Below, piece by piece: positions 1 through 9,169 of a stretch of 61,618 nucleotides of DNA. How positions within the stretch are numbered: the first letter of the stretch is position 1; each line of letters opens with the position of its first letter. Position numbers and translations under genes: made by a program. This DNA comes from an uncultured Bacteroidales bacterium (lineage in GTDB: Bacteria > Bacteroidota > Bacteroidia > Bacteroidales > Marinilabiliaceae). The DNA lies in assembly GCA_937892255.1 (NCBI GenBank), contig CALAUL010000069.1, positions 1 through 61,618 of the forward strand, given 5' to 3'. The notes beneath the pieces are model-generated. The model was not told the DNA's origin and ran no database searches. It worked only from the letters and a program-made list of their open reading frames with translations.

Positions 1-54
1 CTCATCGTGGTGAAGGGTATTGTCGATTGCCTTAAAGGTTGATTCGAATGCCAT
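1..54 (-). CDS. Start of a probable type I restriction-modification M subunit (partial)
   Basis: The reverse strand reads an ATG at 54-52 followed by 17 sense codons to the window edge, translating MAFESTFKAIDNTLHHDE. This resembles the extreme N-terminus of HsdM adenine methyltransferase subunits, which often begin with a short 'F-x-x-T-F-K-x-I-D' segment before the helical N-terminal domain. A good promoter element (81-88) lies about 27 bp upstream, supporting a real start. The family call is a memory-based match on only 18 residues, so another product is possible. The gene is divergent from mnmA. Confidence 0.5.
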   Translation of the reverse strand, partial: MAFESTFKAIDNTLHHDE

Positions 55-80
55 GACTTGTATACTTAATTATAATTTCA

Positions 81-88
81 CAAAGTTA
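81..88 (-). promoter_or_regulatory. Bacteroidetes -7 promoter element for the leftward partial gene
   Basis: Reverse strand reads TAACTTTG, a match to the TAnnTTTG -7 element of Bacteroidetes sigma-ABfr promoters, about 27 bp before the ATG at 54. Confidence 0.6.
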
Positions 89-325
89 TAAAAATTATGT
101 GATATGAATTTGAAGCATATTCTGCAAAAGAGTGAAATAAAATATAATCAAAAACGCTTCTCAAATATGCTACAAAATAAAACTAAATAGCTTCTAACTT
201 TCTTAACTTACTTAACTCTATTATTCTGCATATTATAAAGAACCCGAAAAGAACCTCAATGAGAACCCAAAGAACCATTATAGCAATTTTCACCAAAATC
301 AAACTGCTTCTACAACACAAATACC

Positions 326-333
326 TATCTTTG
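326..333 (+). promoter_or_regulatory. -7 promoter element of mnmA
   Basis: TATCTTTG matches TAnnTTTG exactly and lies 22 bp before the mnmA ATG at 356. No convincing -33 TTTG box was seen. Confidence 0.6.
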
Positions 334-355
334 CACACAAATAATTGAGCATAGA

Positions 356-1558
356 ATGAATAAAACGGTCGTCATAGGTCTTTCGGGAGGTGTCGATTCA
401 AGTGTCGCCGCCTATGTATTAAAAGAACAAGGTTATAATGTTGTGGGTCTGTTTATGCGCAACTGGACAGACAACACAGGCGTTCTCAAAGGTGATTGCC
501 CTTGGATGGATGATAAGTTCGATGCCGAGGCTGTTGCTCGTAAGCTCAACATTCCTTTTCACATGGTTGACCTTAGCGACCATTATCGAACTCGCGTCGT
601 TGACTATATGTTTGCTGAATACGAAAAGGGACGAACTCCTAACCCCGATGTGCTATGCAACAGAGAGATAAAGTTCGACGTCTTCCTTGAAGAGGCTCTC
701 AAACTCGGCGCCGATTACGTGGCTACTGGTCACTACTGCCGTAAAGAGACAATCATGGTCAACAACCAACCTACGTACAGACTGTTGGCTGGCTCCGACC
801 CTAACAAAGACCAAAGCTATTTCCTTTGCCAACTATCACAAAAGCAACTCGAAAAAGCTATGTTCCCTATCGGCGACATCTGCAAACCCGAAGTGCGTCG
901 TATAGCAAGTGAACTAAACCTCATCACCGCTCATAAGAAAGATTCTCAAGGTATATGCTTCGTCGGCAAAGTCGACTTACCCGTCTTTCTACAACAAAAA
1001 CTCGCAGCCAAAGAGGGAAAGGTATTCCTCATCGAACCAGACAGCGAAATATTCATTCGCAACTGGTCTCCTGCCGATGATTACAACTGCCCAGAAGAGA
1101 CTCTTTACAACCTCTCTAAGGCTTATGACCTACACCCTAAATGGGGACGCAAAGTAGGTCTCCATCAAGGTGCTCACTACTACACCATCGGACAACGCAA
1201 AGGTCTTAATATCGGCGGATTTCCTGAACCTCTCTTCATCATCGGAACAAATGTCGACTACAATCAGATATATGTCGGTATGGGCGATTCTCACCCCGGT
1301 CTCTACCGTAAGGTACTGCGTGTCAACAAAGACGAACTACATTGGGTTCGCCCCGACAAACAACTACTACCTGGCGAGTCAATGCCTTGCGACTGCCGCA
1401 TTAGATACCGACAGCCTCTCCAACAGGCTCGCGCTATAATGGGCAACAACGCCCTATATATCGTATTCAACGAAACTCAACGCGGTGTAACAGCTGGACA
1501 GTTTGCCGCTGTTTATGTCAATGAAGAAATAATCTTTTCAGGAGTAATAGCAGAATAA
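356..1558 (+). CDS. mnmA: tRNA-specific 2-thiouridylase MnmA
   Basis: MnmA activates U34 of tRNA Lys, Glu and Gln with ATP and inserts sulfur to give the 2-thio group; it is cytoplasmic. The PP-loop SGGVDSS lies at residues 10-16. The catalytic Cys101 (in NPDVLC) and the persulfide-forming Cys201 (in DSQGIC) are both present. Further family hallmarks are the DQSYFL segment near 152-157 and the HxGAHYYTIGQRKGL region. At 400 aa it is slightly longer than the usual 360-380. It starts 22 bp after a TATCTTTG promoter element. A metallophosphoesterase gene follows after 11 bp and is probably cotranscribed. Identification is secure. Confidence 0.97.
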   Translation: MNKTVVIGLSGGVDSSVAAYVLKEQGYNVVGLFMRNWTDNTGVLKGDCPWMDDKFDAEAVARKLNIPFHMVDLSDHYRTRVVDYMFAEYEKGRTPNPDVLCNREIKFDVFLEEALKLGADYVATGHYCRKETIMVNNQPTYRLLAGSDPNKDQSYFLCQLSQKQLEKAMFPIGDICKPEVRRIASELNLITAHKKDSQGICFVGKVDLPVFLQQKLAAKEGKVFLIEPDSEIFIRNWSPADDYNCPEETLYNLSKAYDLHPKWGRKVGLHQGAHYYTIGQRKGLNIGGFPEPLFIIGTNVDYNQIYVGMGDSHPGLYRKVLRVNKDELHWVRPDKQLLPGESMPCDCRIRYRQPLQQARAIMGNNALYIVFNETQRGVTAGQFAAVYVNEEIIFSGVIAE

Positions 1559-1569
1559 ACATTCTTCTT

Positions 1570-2424
1570 ATGAGATACATCGCTCTCGTCATAATGATAT
1601 TTGGCTTCCTTCCTATCGGCGCACAAACGACTCTGATAGAACACTCCAAAGTCAAACTACATTGCAAACACAAAGGTATCGGCAGAGTCAAAGAATATAC
1701 CATAGCTTCCTCCGAAATACCAAAGGCTTTTGACAATTTTACCATAGCTTTCCTCGCCGATATTCACTACGAAAGCAAATTTGATACCACAGCATTAGTG
1801 TCTCTATGCTCCATATTAGACGAAATAAATGCCGATGCCATAATGCTCGGAGGTGATTATCAAGAAGGTTGCCAGTTTGTCGAACCTCTCTTCTCTAATA
1901 TCATGAGAAACAAACCTCGCTACGGTGCTTGGGGCGTTATGGGAAACAACGACTACGAACGTTGTACAGACATCATCACCGAAAGCATGCAACACAACGG
2001 CATTCGCGTCCTCGAAAATGCTATAGATACCATCTGGAAAGATAACCAATTTATCATCGTAGCTGGTGCAAAAAACACGTTTGCCGACAAAGAGACAATT
2101 CCATCACCAACGCTCAACCTCAACAACAGAGATTTCGTAATACTTCTCACTCATACTCCTGATTACGTTGAAGACCAAGATATAACTCACACCGACATAG
2201 CTCTTGCTGGACATACTCACGGCGGACAAGTGACTCTCTTCGGACTCTACGCTCCTATCGTTCCATCTCACTACGGACAACGTTTCGCTCGCGGCATAGC
2301 TTACAACAGTGCTCATATACCCGTCATCATAAGCAACGGTCTTGGCACATCACGAAAGAAAATACGCGCTTTCGCTAAAAGCGAAGTCATTCTGATTAGA
2401 CTCATAAATAAATCATTTCGATAA
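1570..2424 (+). CDS. Calcineurin-like metallophosphoesterase, YaeI/YkuE type
   Basis: This 284-aa protein shows the complete dinuclear-metal phosphoesterase motif set in order: an ADIHY block (D-x-H), GGDYQEG (GD), GNND (GNxD/E), a histidine in LLTHTPD and the final AGHTHGGQ. The N-terminus MRYIALVIMIFGFLPIGAQ looks like a signal peptide or membrane anchor, so the enzyme probably acts in the periplasm or at the inner membrane. Related YkuE/YaeI/LpxG-like proteins hydrolyse lipid-linked or other phosphodiesters, but the substrate here cannot be read from sequence. It lies 11 bp after mnmA and likely shares its promoter. Confidence 0.85.
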   Translation: MRYIALVIMIFGFLPIGAQTTLIEHSKVKLHCKHKGIGRVKEYTIASSEIPKAFDNFTIAFLADIHYESKFDTTALVSLCSILDEINADAIMLGGDYQEGCQFVEPLFSNIMRNKPRYGAWGVMGNNDYERCTDIITESMQHNGIRVLENAIDTIWKDNQFIIVAGAKNTFADKETIPSPTLNLNNRDFVILLTHTPDYVEDQDITHTDIALAGHTHGGQVTLFGLYAPIVPSHYGQRFARGIAYNSAHIPVIISNGLGTSRKKIRAFAKSEVILIRLINKSFR

Positions 2425-2555
2425 GCCAAATAAGCAGAGCCGTGCTTGCATATACTATGCCATGGAGAGAATTTGATAGTAAAGCTAAACCTAACCAAAT
2501 ATATATAACACTTATTTACATTTCATATCACATTTTATATATTTACACCGTCATA

Positions 2556-2601
2556 GGTTCACCATAGGTTCACCATAGGCTCACCGTAGGCTCACCGTAG
2601 G
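2556..2601. repeat. 11-bp direct repeat array, four units
   Basis: Four contiguous 11-bp units start at 2556, 2567, 2578 and 2589. The first two are GGTTCACCATA and the last two GGCTCACCGTA, with a partial fifth unit starting GGTA at 2600. The core TCACCGTAG recurs in the separate 10258-10290 array. Confidence 0.85.
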
Positions 2602-2793
2602 TATAATTTTACTTCACACCTTCATCAAAACAGCTAAATATTAACATCATTTAACTTTACCAACTCGACAATTATCCCTCATACCCAACTTCAATACATC
2701 TTACAACACTACACAGTCATCCAATAAGCCTCACTTCATCAATATTTATCATGAGTTTTGACTACACCCCATCTCTATATGCCAAATTTTACC

Positions 2794-2801
2794 TACCTTT
2801 G
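2794..2801 (+). promoter_or_regulatory. -7 promoter element of the S9B peptidase gene
   Basis: TACCTTTG matches TAnnTTTG and sits 38 bp upstream of the ATG at 2840. Confidence 0.6.
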
Positions 2802-2839
2802 ACAACTCAAACATATTAATAACAACATAATCGTCAATC

Positions 2840-5035
2840 ATGAGATACTCAATATTTACACTCATAACATTTTGCATATCGCTCTGCTTCTCTGACAATG
2901 CTTTCTCACAAATGCCCATCACAATAGAACAACTACACAAAGAGTACCTCTTTCGGTTCTACTCACCCAACAATATAACTCCCTCTGCCGATGGCGAACA
3001 TTTCACAATAATTGTTGGCGACACAAAGATTGTCGAATGCTCCTTCAAAACAGGCAAAGAGACTTCGACTCTTCTTGATCTCAACTCTTTAGAAGATTGC
3101 CCAATCAAAACAATCAACGGATACATAGTTTCCCCATTAGGAACTCACATACTTATCTACTCAGACATTCAAAAGGTCTACCGCCACTCGTTCAAAACCA
3201 AATACTATGTCTACGACATTAGATACAAAAGTATTGAACCTCTATCCGAGAAAAGCTACGAACAAAACGCTATATTCTCCCCCAATGGTGCCATGATAGC
3301 ATACGTCAACGACAACAATATATACATCAAAAAGCTACGTTACAATTCCACTTCAGCCATCACAACAGACGGCAAAGAGGGTTCTGTTATCAATGGTATT
3401 GCCGATTGGGTCTACGAAGAGGAATTCCAAACCACAGAGGCCATGAAATGGTCTACTGATTCTAAAGACCTCGCATACATACGTTTTGAAGAGAACAATG
3501 TGCCATACAACACTCTCACCTTTTACAATAGCAACATAACATCTTCCGACATAATAAGCAACAGCCCTACTACCAAATCATACAAATACCCTCACGCAGG
3601 AGAGCCAAATTCAAAGGTTAGCGTCAACGTCTTTAATATCGATAACCGCACAACAAAGACTATGCAAACAGGCAACGAAGACAACTATTACCTGCCTCGC
3701 ATCGAATGGACAGGCGTCGAAAAAGAACTTGCTATATTCAAACTCAACCGCAGACAAAACCAACTCGACATACTTATCGGAAATAGCGCATCAACGGTTT
3801 GCAATGCTATTTTCACCGACCGCGAAGACCAATACGTCGAAGTCGACGCTATCAACAACTGCATATTCCTTCCTGACGGCAAACATTTCCTCTACACAGG
3901 AGAACTCAACGGATATAGACACATATACCTCTACGGCAAAAACGGCGTGCAAATTACTCAAATCACCAAAGGCGATTACGATGTCACCAAACTACTCGGA
4001 TACGATGCCACAACTAAACGTGTCTTCTTCCAAGCTGCTAAAGAGTCTCCATTAGAACGCGAGATATACAGCTTCTCAACAGACAAAAAGATACTCACCA
4101 AACTGAGCTCAAGGAAAGGAACAAACGACGCCGTTTTCAATGATTCCTACTCTTACTACATCAACACCTATAGCTCTATTGACACTCCCCCAGTGTATAC
4201 AATATGCAACAGCTCAGGTCAAACATTGCGTACTATCATCGACAATACACAATTAAAAGAAACTGTCAATCAACACGATTTCTACAAGAAAGAGTTCTTC
4301 TCTCTCAACACAGCCGACGGCACACCTCTCAACGGCTGGATGGTACGCCCTAAAGATTGGAACAACGGCGAGAAATACCCTCTACTCCTTGTCCAGTACA
4401 ACGGTCCCAATCATCAGGAGGTTCTCAACTCTTGGGATATCGATTGGGAACAAACTCTCGCCGCTGAGGGATACGTCGTAGCATGTGTTGACACTCGCGG
4501 CACAGGTGCTCGTGGCGAAGCTTTCCGCAAATGCACCTATCAACGTCTCGGCAAACAAGAGAGCAACGACATGATAGATGTTGCCAAATGGTTCGGAACA
4601 CAATCGTATATCGACGCCAACCGCATTGGACTATGGGGCTGGAGTTATGGCGGGTTTATGACAACTCTCTGTATGTGTAAAAGCGACATATTCAAAATGG
4701 GCATATCTGTTGCCGGTGTCTCTAACTGGAAATACTATGACACTGCTTACTCCGAACGCTACATGCGAACACCAGAAGAAAACATAAGCGGATACACCTC
4801 TGAAAATCCTCTCGACCTCGCACAACATCTCAACGGTCGCCTATTCCTCATTCATGGGTTAGCTGATGACAACGTGCTTATTCAAAATCACTACGACCTC
4901 GTCACAAAACTCATCGAACACAACAAACAGTTCGACTCTTTCATTTACCCAAACAAAAACCATAGTATCTACGGAGGCAATACTCGCTACCACCTCTATA
5001 CTATGATGCTCAACTATATCAAACGCAACTTATAA
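2840..5035 (+). CDS. Prolyl dipeptidyl peptidase IV (S9B family)
   Basis: A 731-aa exported serine peptidase of the prolyl oligopeptidase clan that removes X-Pro or X-Ala dipeptides from peptide N-termini. Residues 1-24 form a signal peptide ending near AFSQ. The N-terminal half is a beta-propeller carrying the glutamate motif DWVYEEE (acidic residues 193-195) that holds the substrate amino terminus in DPP4 enzymes. The C-terminal alpha/beta hydrolase domain has Ser602 (GWSYGG), Asp676 (HGLADDN) and His708 (KNHS) as the expected triad. In asaccharolytic Bacteroidales such enzymes feed on peptides; location is periplasm or cell surface. The flippase gene follows after 8 bp. Confidence 0.93.
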   Translation: MRYSIFTLITFCISLCFSDNAFSQMPITIEQLHKEYLFRFYSPNNITPSADGEHFTIIVGDTKIVECSFKTGKETSTLLDLNSLEDCPIKTINGYIVSPLGTHILIYSDIQKVYRHSFKTKYYVYDIRYKSIEPLSEKSYEQNAIFSPNGAMIAYVNDNNIYIKKLRYNSTSAITTDGKEGSVINGIADWVYEEEFQTTEAMKWSTDSKDLAYIRFEENNVPYNTLTFYNSNITSSDIISNSPTTKSYKYPHAGEPNSKVSVNVFNIDNRTTKTMQTGNEDNYYLPRIEWTGVEKELAIFKLNRRQNQLDILIGNSASTVCNAIFTDREDQYVEVDAINNCIFLPDGKHFLYTGELNGYRHIYLYGKNGVQITQITKGDYDVTKLLGYDATTKRVFFQAAKESPLEREIYSFSTDKKILTKLSSRKGTNDAVFNDSYSYYINTYSSIDTPPVYTICNSSGQTLRTIIDNTQLKETVNQHDFYKKEFFSLNTADGTPLNGWMVRPKDWNNGEKYPLLLVQYNGPNHQEVLNSWDIDWEQTLAAEGYVVACVDTRGTGARGEAFRKCTYQRLGKQESNDMIDVAKWFGTQSYIDANRIGLWGWSYGGFMTTLCMCKSDIFKMGISVAGVSNWKYYDTAYSERYMRTPEENISGYTSENPLDLAQHLNGRLFLIHGLADDNVLIQNHYDLVTKLIEHNKQFDSFIYPNKNHSIYGGNTRYHLYTMMLNYIKRNL

Positions 5036-5043
5036 ACGCAACA

Positions 5044-6318
5044 GTGACAGAGTTCAGACAACAGACTTGGGGCAACGGACTTCGTATCATGACAGCAAAC
5101 CTCGTAGTGCAGGTTGTTGCTGTCGCTCTCTACCCCCTCGTAACACGTTTGTATAGTCCCGAAACAATAGGTGCACTCTCTATTTTCCTCGCCATCGTTG
5201 GCATACTGACGACGTTGGCTTCTGCTCGTTACGAACAAGCCATAATAGCCGAACACGACAACAACATTGCCGGCGGGCTAATACTATTATGCATAGGATT
5301 TATAGTCTGCACCTCTACACTCGTCGCTGCAGCAGAACGCATCATTGGCGCAGACACTATATCTCAATGGCTCAAGACTCCGCTATTGGCTGACTACTTG
5401 TGGATGGTCGCTCCGCTCGTCTTGCTATCGGCATTGGGATATATGCTAACATTCGTTTTCAACAGACAAGACCGCTTTTCGATAAGTGCATATTACACCG
5501 CCATTCAAGGTGTCACGGGCAATGTGCTACGTGTGATATTGGGTACTTGTGGCATGATAGCGTCCGGACTCTTCTGGGCAAACATCTTCGGACAACTGAT
5601 CGGCGTGCTCGCCGTCATCTGGCGTTTACCTTCCGTCATCAGGAAACTGACCATCGGAACGACTCACAACAACATCACGTTAGCCTTTACAGCCATGCGC
5701 CGACATTGGCGTTTCCCGGCTTTCAATATGCCCCATGCTCTGATAACAACAATATCAAACAACCTCCCCATAATGATATTGGCACTCTCCTATCCACCCG
5801 AGAGTGTAGGATTCTTTGCACTATGCATAACTTTCGGATATAAGCCTGTCAATATCTTTGCGCTCTCCATGAACCAAGCTCTCTTTCAGTCTGCCTCTTT
5901 CAACAAAAACTCAGGAATAAGCAACAGAAGCAACTTCACAACTTTCGTATTACGAACTTCCCTCGTTGCCATTCCTGTCGTCATATTGCTATACATCATC
6001 ATGCCCTCTGTCATTCCTCCTCTCTTCGGTGAACAGTGGACAGCGACAACAGACATCATGAGAGCCATCTTGCCATTGCTCTTACTGACAACACTATCAA
6101 CACCTCTCAACTTCGTACCTCTACTCCACAACAGACAAGCAACAGCTCTTGCCATAGAGACAACATCTTCTGTATGTCGCATTGCTGTACTCATCATCGT
6201 TTCACAAACAACAGACCTCACAACAACAACGATATGGTTTGCCCTCACACACTCTATCTTCCTCACTATACAACTTGCGTGGTACATATCGTTGGAAAAA
6301 GAGAATCCGAACAAATAA
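5044..6318 (+). CDS. Polysaccharide flippase (Wzx / MATE-like, oligosaccharide flippase family)
   Basis: A 424-aa integral inner-membrane protein with about 12 hydrophobic segments along its length. It begins with the family-typical pattern of a first helix followed by 'PLVTRLYSPETIGALSIF', which matches oligosaccharide flippases that move undecaprenol-linked sugar units across the membrane. The start is GTG at 5044, only 8 bp after the peptidase stop, so translation is probably coupled. No glycosyltransferase neighbours are present, so its substrate (O-antigen, capsule or other glycan) cannot be named. Confidence 0.85.
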   Translation: MTEFRQQTWGNGLRIMTANLVVQVVAVALYPLVTRLYSPETIGALSIFLAIVGILTTLASARYEQAIIAEHDNNIAGGLILLCIGFIVCTSTLVAAAERIIGADTISQWLKTPLLADYLWMVAPLVLLSALGYMLTFVFNRQDRFSISAYYTAIQGVTGNVLRVILGTCGMIASGLFWANIFGQLIGVLAVIWRLPSVIRKLTIGTTHNNITLAFTAMRRHWRFPAFNMPHALITTISNNLPIMILALSYPPESVGFFALCITFGYKPVNIFALSMNQALFQSASFNKNSGISNRSNFTTFVLRTSLVAIPVVILLYIIMPSVIPPLFGEQWTATTDIMRAILPLLLLTTLSTPLNFVPLLHNRQATALAIETTSSVCRIAVLIIVSQTTDLTTTTIWFALTHSIFLTIQLAWYISLEKENPNK

Positions 6319-6510
6319 ATGTGCATTAATAGCACTTGATTGACAAAAGAGAATGCACTCTACCTCACAACCAACATTCAAACGTCCCTCCACCAAAGAA
6401 AAAGCATCACACAATTTATTATGAGGTAGTTCAAACCACGCTTTTGAATAAATATATTTTAAACAGCTTCTAACATCACCAAATTATCAACTAAATAAAG
6501 TTTTTATTAG

Positions 6511-6518
6511 TATCTTTG
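6511..6518 (+). promoter_or_regulatory. -7 promoter element of the porin gene
   Basis: TATCTTTG matches TAnnTTTG exactly and lies 22 bp before the ATG at 6541. It sits in a 222-bp AT-rich gap without other clear features. Confidence 0.65.
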
Positions 6519-6540
6519 CCACGTCATAAAACAAAACAGT

Positions 6541-7626
6541 ATGAAAACACTTAAAACATTAGTCGCTACTGCTCTTTTAGCTATTGCAACTCTCTCTCAG
6601 GCACAAGTTACAATCAAGACTCAAGCCGGAGACTTTAACCTTAGACTTATAGGTCGTACAAACCTCGACATGGGTACTTACCTCACAGACCATCTTGATG
6701 ACCGCAATGGCGTTTCACTTAACGACACACGTCTCGGTGTTCAAGCTACATTCGATGAGAAATGGTCAGCTAAAATAGAGGTACGTTACTCTGATAAGGC
6801 CATCTCATTCCGCGACCTTTGGATAGGATACAAAATCAACGACAAGAACTCACTCAAAGCCGGTAACTTCTTCCAACCTTACGGTTCAAAGATACTCGGT
6901 CTAAACTACCGTTTTGTAGAGAATGCATCAGCAGACAACGCTTTCTGTCCTAACCGTAAAATAGGTTTAGCTTGGTCCTATGTATCTGACCCATTCAACG
7001 TAACAGCAGGTATCTTCTCTGACGGTGACGTTGACGCTAAGAATACCAACCAAGGTTACTCATTGACAGCAAAAGCTATTGCTCGTCCTATATTTGACGA
7101 AACGACTATTCTTCATATCGGTGTTGCACCGATGATAACTATGTCTCCTAACGATGTAACATTCAAGGGTACTATGCCTACAACTATAGCAAGTCACTCA
7201 TTCATAGCGACACCTAAGATGGCAACCGACAATGTCTTCCGCTCTGAGATAGAAGCGATATTCATCTCGGGTAAGTTCTACGCTGAAGCTCGTTACTTAA
7301 TGGCAAAAGCCAACTGCAAGAACCCTGACGAAGACACATTCGGACAAGGTCTCTTCGCTCAAGCTTCATTCCTTCTCAAAGGTGACCAACAGAAGTACAA
7401 TAAGACAACAGGTCTCGCTATACCTCCTGCACCTAAGAGCCTTGAAGTGTTAGCTCGTGTCAGCCATGTTGACCTTGACCAATACGGCAAAATGACCGAC
7501 ATAACTATAGGTCTCAACTACTACTTCAACAAACACGTGAACGTAAAAGCCAACTATGTAGCTTGCGCCGTTAAGGACGCTGATACTCATCACTTGGCTC
7601 AAATGCGTTTGCAGTTCTCATTCTAA
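6541..7626 (+). CDS. Outer-membrane porin, OprP/OprO-like
   Basis: A 361-aa protein with signal peptide MKTLKTLVATALLAIATLSQAQ. The mature part is rich in alternating beta-strand patterns and ends in a phenylalanine-terminated strand (QMRLQFSF), as outer-membrane barrels do. The segment 'WSAKIEVRYSDKAISFRDLWIGYKI' followed by 'GNFFQPYGSKIL' is typical of phosphate-selective porin O/P family proteins in Bacteroidetes. The true solute is not evident. It has its own promoter element; ubiE follows after 18 bp. No stop-signal hairpin separates them, so readthrough into ubiE-porT-manA is likely. Confidence 0.82.
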   Translation: MKTLKTLVATALLAIATLSQAQVTIKTQAGDFNLRLIGRTNLDMGTYLTDHLDDRNGVSLNDTRLGVQATFDEKWSAKIEVRYSDKAISFRDLWIGYKINDKNSLKAGNFFQPYGSKILGLNYRFVENASADNAFCPNRKIGLAWSYVSDPFNVTAGIFSDGDVDAKNTNQGYSLTAKAIARPIFDETTILHIGVAPMITMSPNDVTFKGTMPTTIASHSFIATPKMATDNVFRSEIEAIFISGKFYAEARYLMAKANCKNPDEDTFGQGLFAQASFLLKGDQQKYNKTTGLAIPPAPKSLEVLARVSHVDLDQYGKMTDITIGLNYYFNKHVNVKANYVACAVKDADTHHLAQMRLQFSF

Positions 7627-7644
7627 ATCATCTGACTCTCGGAT

Positions 7645-8370
7645 ATGACCGTAAAACCCTATAACGAAGAGGGCGCAACAAAGAAGGGCGAAGTAAAGAA
7701 CATGTTCAATACTATCGCCCCTCGTTACGATTTGCTCAACCACTTGCTCTCGCTCGGCATTGACAAGAGCTGGCGAACAAAGGCTATCAACACACTCAAG
7801 CACCTTGACAACCCCAAGGTTCTCGATGTTGCAACAGGCACTGGTGACCTCGCTATCAAAGCGCACAACATACTCAAGTGCCCCATTGTTGGCTCTGACC
7901 TCTCCGCCGGTATGCTTGAAATAGCACGCGACAAAGTCAAACAATTAGGACTCGAAAATATGATAACTTTCGCCGAAGCCGACTCTGAAGCACTACCCTT
8001 CAGCGATAATCAGTTCGACGCTGTGACAGTGGCGTTCGGTGTACGCAACTATGAGAACCTTGACAAAGGACTTAGCGAAATGGCACGTGTGATACGTAGC
8101 GGCGGACAAATGGTCATACTCGAATTCTCTAAGCCTCGACACTTCCCTTTTAAACAGATATATATGTTCTACTTCAAGTACATACTTCCGTTTATGGGTG
8201 GTCTCATATCTCGTGATCGTAAGGCTTACGAGTACTTACCTCAGTCGGTATTGGCATTCCCCGATGGAGAAGCATTTGAAGAACACTTGCGCAATGCCGG
8301 TATAACACCACAGAGAAGAATATCTCTTACATGTGGTATCGCTACAATATACGTAGGTCTGAAACAATAA
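7645..8370 (+). CDS. ubiE: Demethylmenaquinone methyltransferase (UbiE/MenG)
   Basis: This SAM-dependent enzyme methylates demethylmenaquinone in the last step of menaquinone synthesis, the quinone expected in Bacteroidales. The N-terminal signature FNTIAPRYDLLNHLLSLGID (residues 21-40), the SAM-binding glycine motif DVATGTGDLA (61-70) and the VAFGVRNYENLDKGL block are all intact. Length 241 aa is normal. The gene is followed by porT after 28 bp, a linkage I recall from other T9SS-bearing Bacteroidales. Confidence 0.95.
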   Translation: MTVKPYNEEGATKKGEVKNMFNTIAPRYDLLNHLLSLGIDKSWRTKAINTLKHLDNPKVLDVATGTGDLAIKAHNILKCPIVGSDLSAGMLEIARDKVKQLGLENMITFAEADSEALPFSDNQFDAVTVAFGVRNYENLDKGLSEMARVIRSGGQMVILEFSKPRHFPFKQIYMFYFKYILPFMGGLISRDRKAYEYLPQSVLAFPDGEAFEEHLRNAGITPQRRISLTCGIATIYVGLKQ

Positions 8371-8398
8371 ACTGAGACATCGTGCGTTTTAATAGGAT

Positions 8399-9139
8399 AT
8401 GACTTGCAAGATTAAAAACTCGTTACTCATACCACTGCTGTTGGTTTTCCTCTTATGCGGAGAACTGACGGCACAAGTCATTCCCGAAGCACGCAAAAGA
8501 GGCATTCCCAACCTCCCCGACTACGACAGAAAACCACTGCACTTCGGTTTCCTCGTCGGATTCAACATGATGGACTTCCACATCTACAATACCGGAGTTC
8601 GCAACAGCTACAACGACAACATAGCATGGTTTGCCGATGTAGCAGAACTAAAACCCGGTCTCAACCTCGGCATCGTCACCGACTTCCGCCTATCTAAGCA
8701 CTTCAACTTCAGAGTTCTGCCGGGCATAAGTTTTGGAGAAAAGAACGTTACATACATCACCGAACAAGGCGAGCTCATCGACAAACCACTGAAAATAAAG
8801 TCGACCTATATCGAAGTCCCAACCCTTGTCAAATACAGCGGATTTCGTCTGAACAACATCAAACCTTACGTAGTGGCAGGCAACACCTTGCGCTACGACC
8901 TTGCCAAAGACAAACAGAGTCACCTGCAACTCAAGTCACTCGACGACTACCTCGACGTAGGAGCAGGCATGGATTTCTATCTGCCATACTTCCGCATGTC
9001 GGTGGAATTTCGTGCCTCATTCGGACTCGCAAACATATACAACGACAAACTATCCGATGAACTCGACGACATTCCATATCAACAGACTATGGACAAGATA
9101 AAAGGCAAGTTCTACGGTGTAACATTCTACTTCGAATAG
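8399..9139 (+). CDS. porT: PorT-like T9SS outer-membrane beta-barrel protein
   Basis: A 246-aa protein with a signal peptide (residues about 7-26, ending TAQ) and a predicted small beta-barrel. The segments 'RKPLHFGFLVGFNMMDF' and 'LKPGLNLGIVTDFRLSKHFNFRVLPG' match the PorT family. In Porphyromonas gingivalis PorT (about 244 aa) is an outer-membrane protein needed for type IX secretion of gingipains. Position directly after ubiE supports the call. This gene is 20 kb away from the other T9SS-related genes in the window. Alternative: a general porin-family OMP with the same beta-barrel fold. Confidence 0.85.
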   Translation: MTCKIKNSLLIPLLLVFLLCGELTAQVIPEARKRGIPNLPDYDRKPLHFGFLVGFNMMDFHIYNTGVRNSYNDNIAWFADVAELKPGLNLGIVTDFRLSKHFNFRVLPGISFGEKNVTYITEQGELIDKPLKIKSTYIEVPTLVKYSGFRLNNIKPYVVAGNTLRYDLAKDKQSHLQLKSLDDYLDVGAGMDFYLPYFRMSVEFRASFGLANIYNDKLSDELDDIPYQQTMDKIKGKFYGVTFYFE

Positions 9140-9169
9140 CAATACAACACAACTATAAATCAGACACAA

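Larger units (their letters stand above)
55..355. other. Divergent intergenic region with short tandem repeats
   Basis: This 301-bp gap separates the leftward partial gene from mnmA. It holds the two divergent promoter elements (81-88 minus, 326-333 plus). Between them are two small repeat tracts: three 9-bp units beginning TAACT at 195, 204 and 213, and GAACC recurring at 240, 251, 263 and 272. No ORF or RNA gene is recognisable. Confidence 0.6.
2425..2839. other. Intergenic region with 11-bp tandem repeats and promoter
   Basis: This 415-bp AT-rich gap lies between two rightward genes. It contains a four-unit 11-bp direct repeat (2556-2601, listed separately) and the promoter element of the following peptidase gene (2794-2801). 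No terminator with a convincing stem and U-tract was found after the metallophosphoesterase, and no ORF here looks coding. Confidence 0.6.
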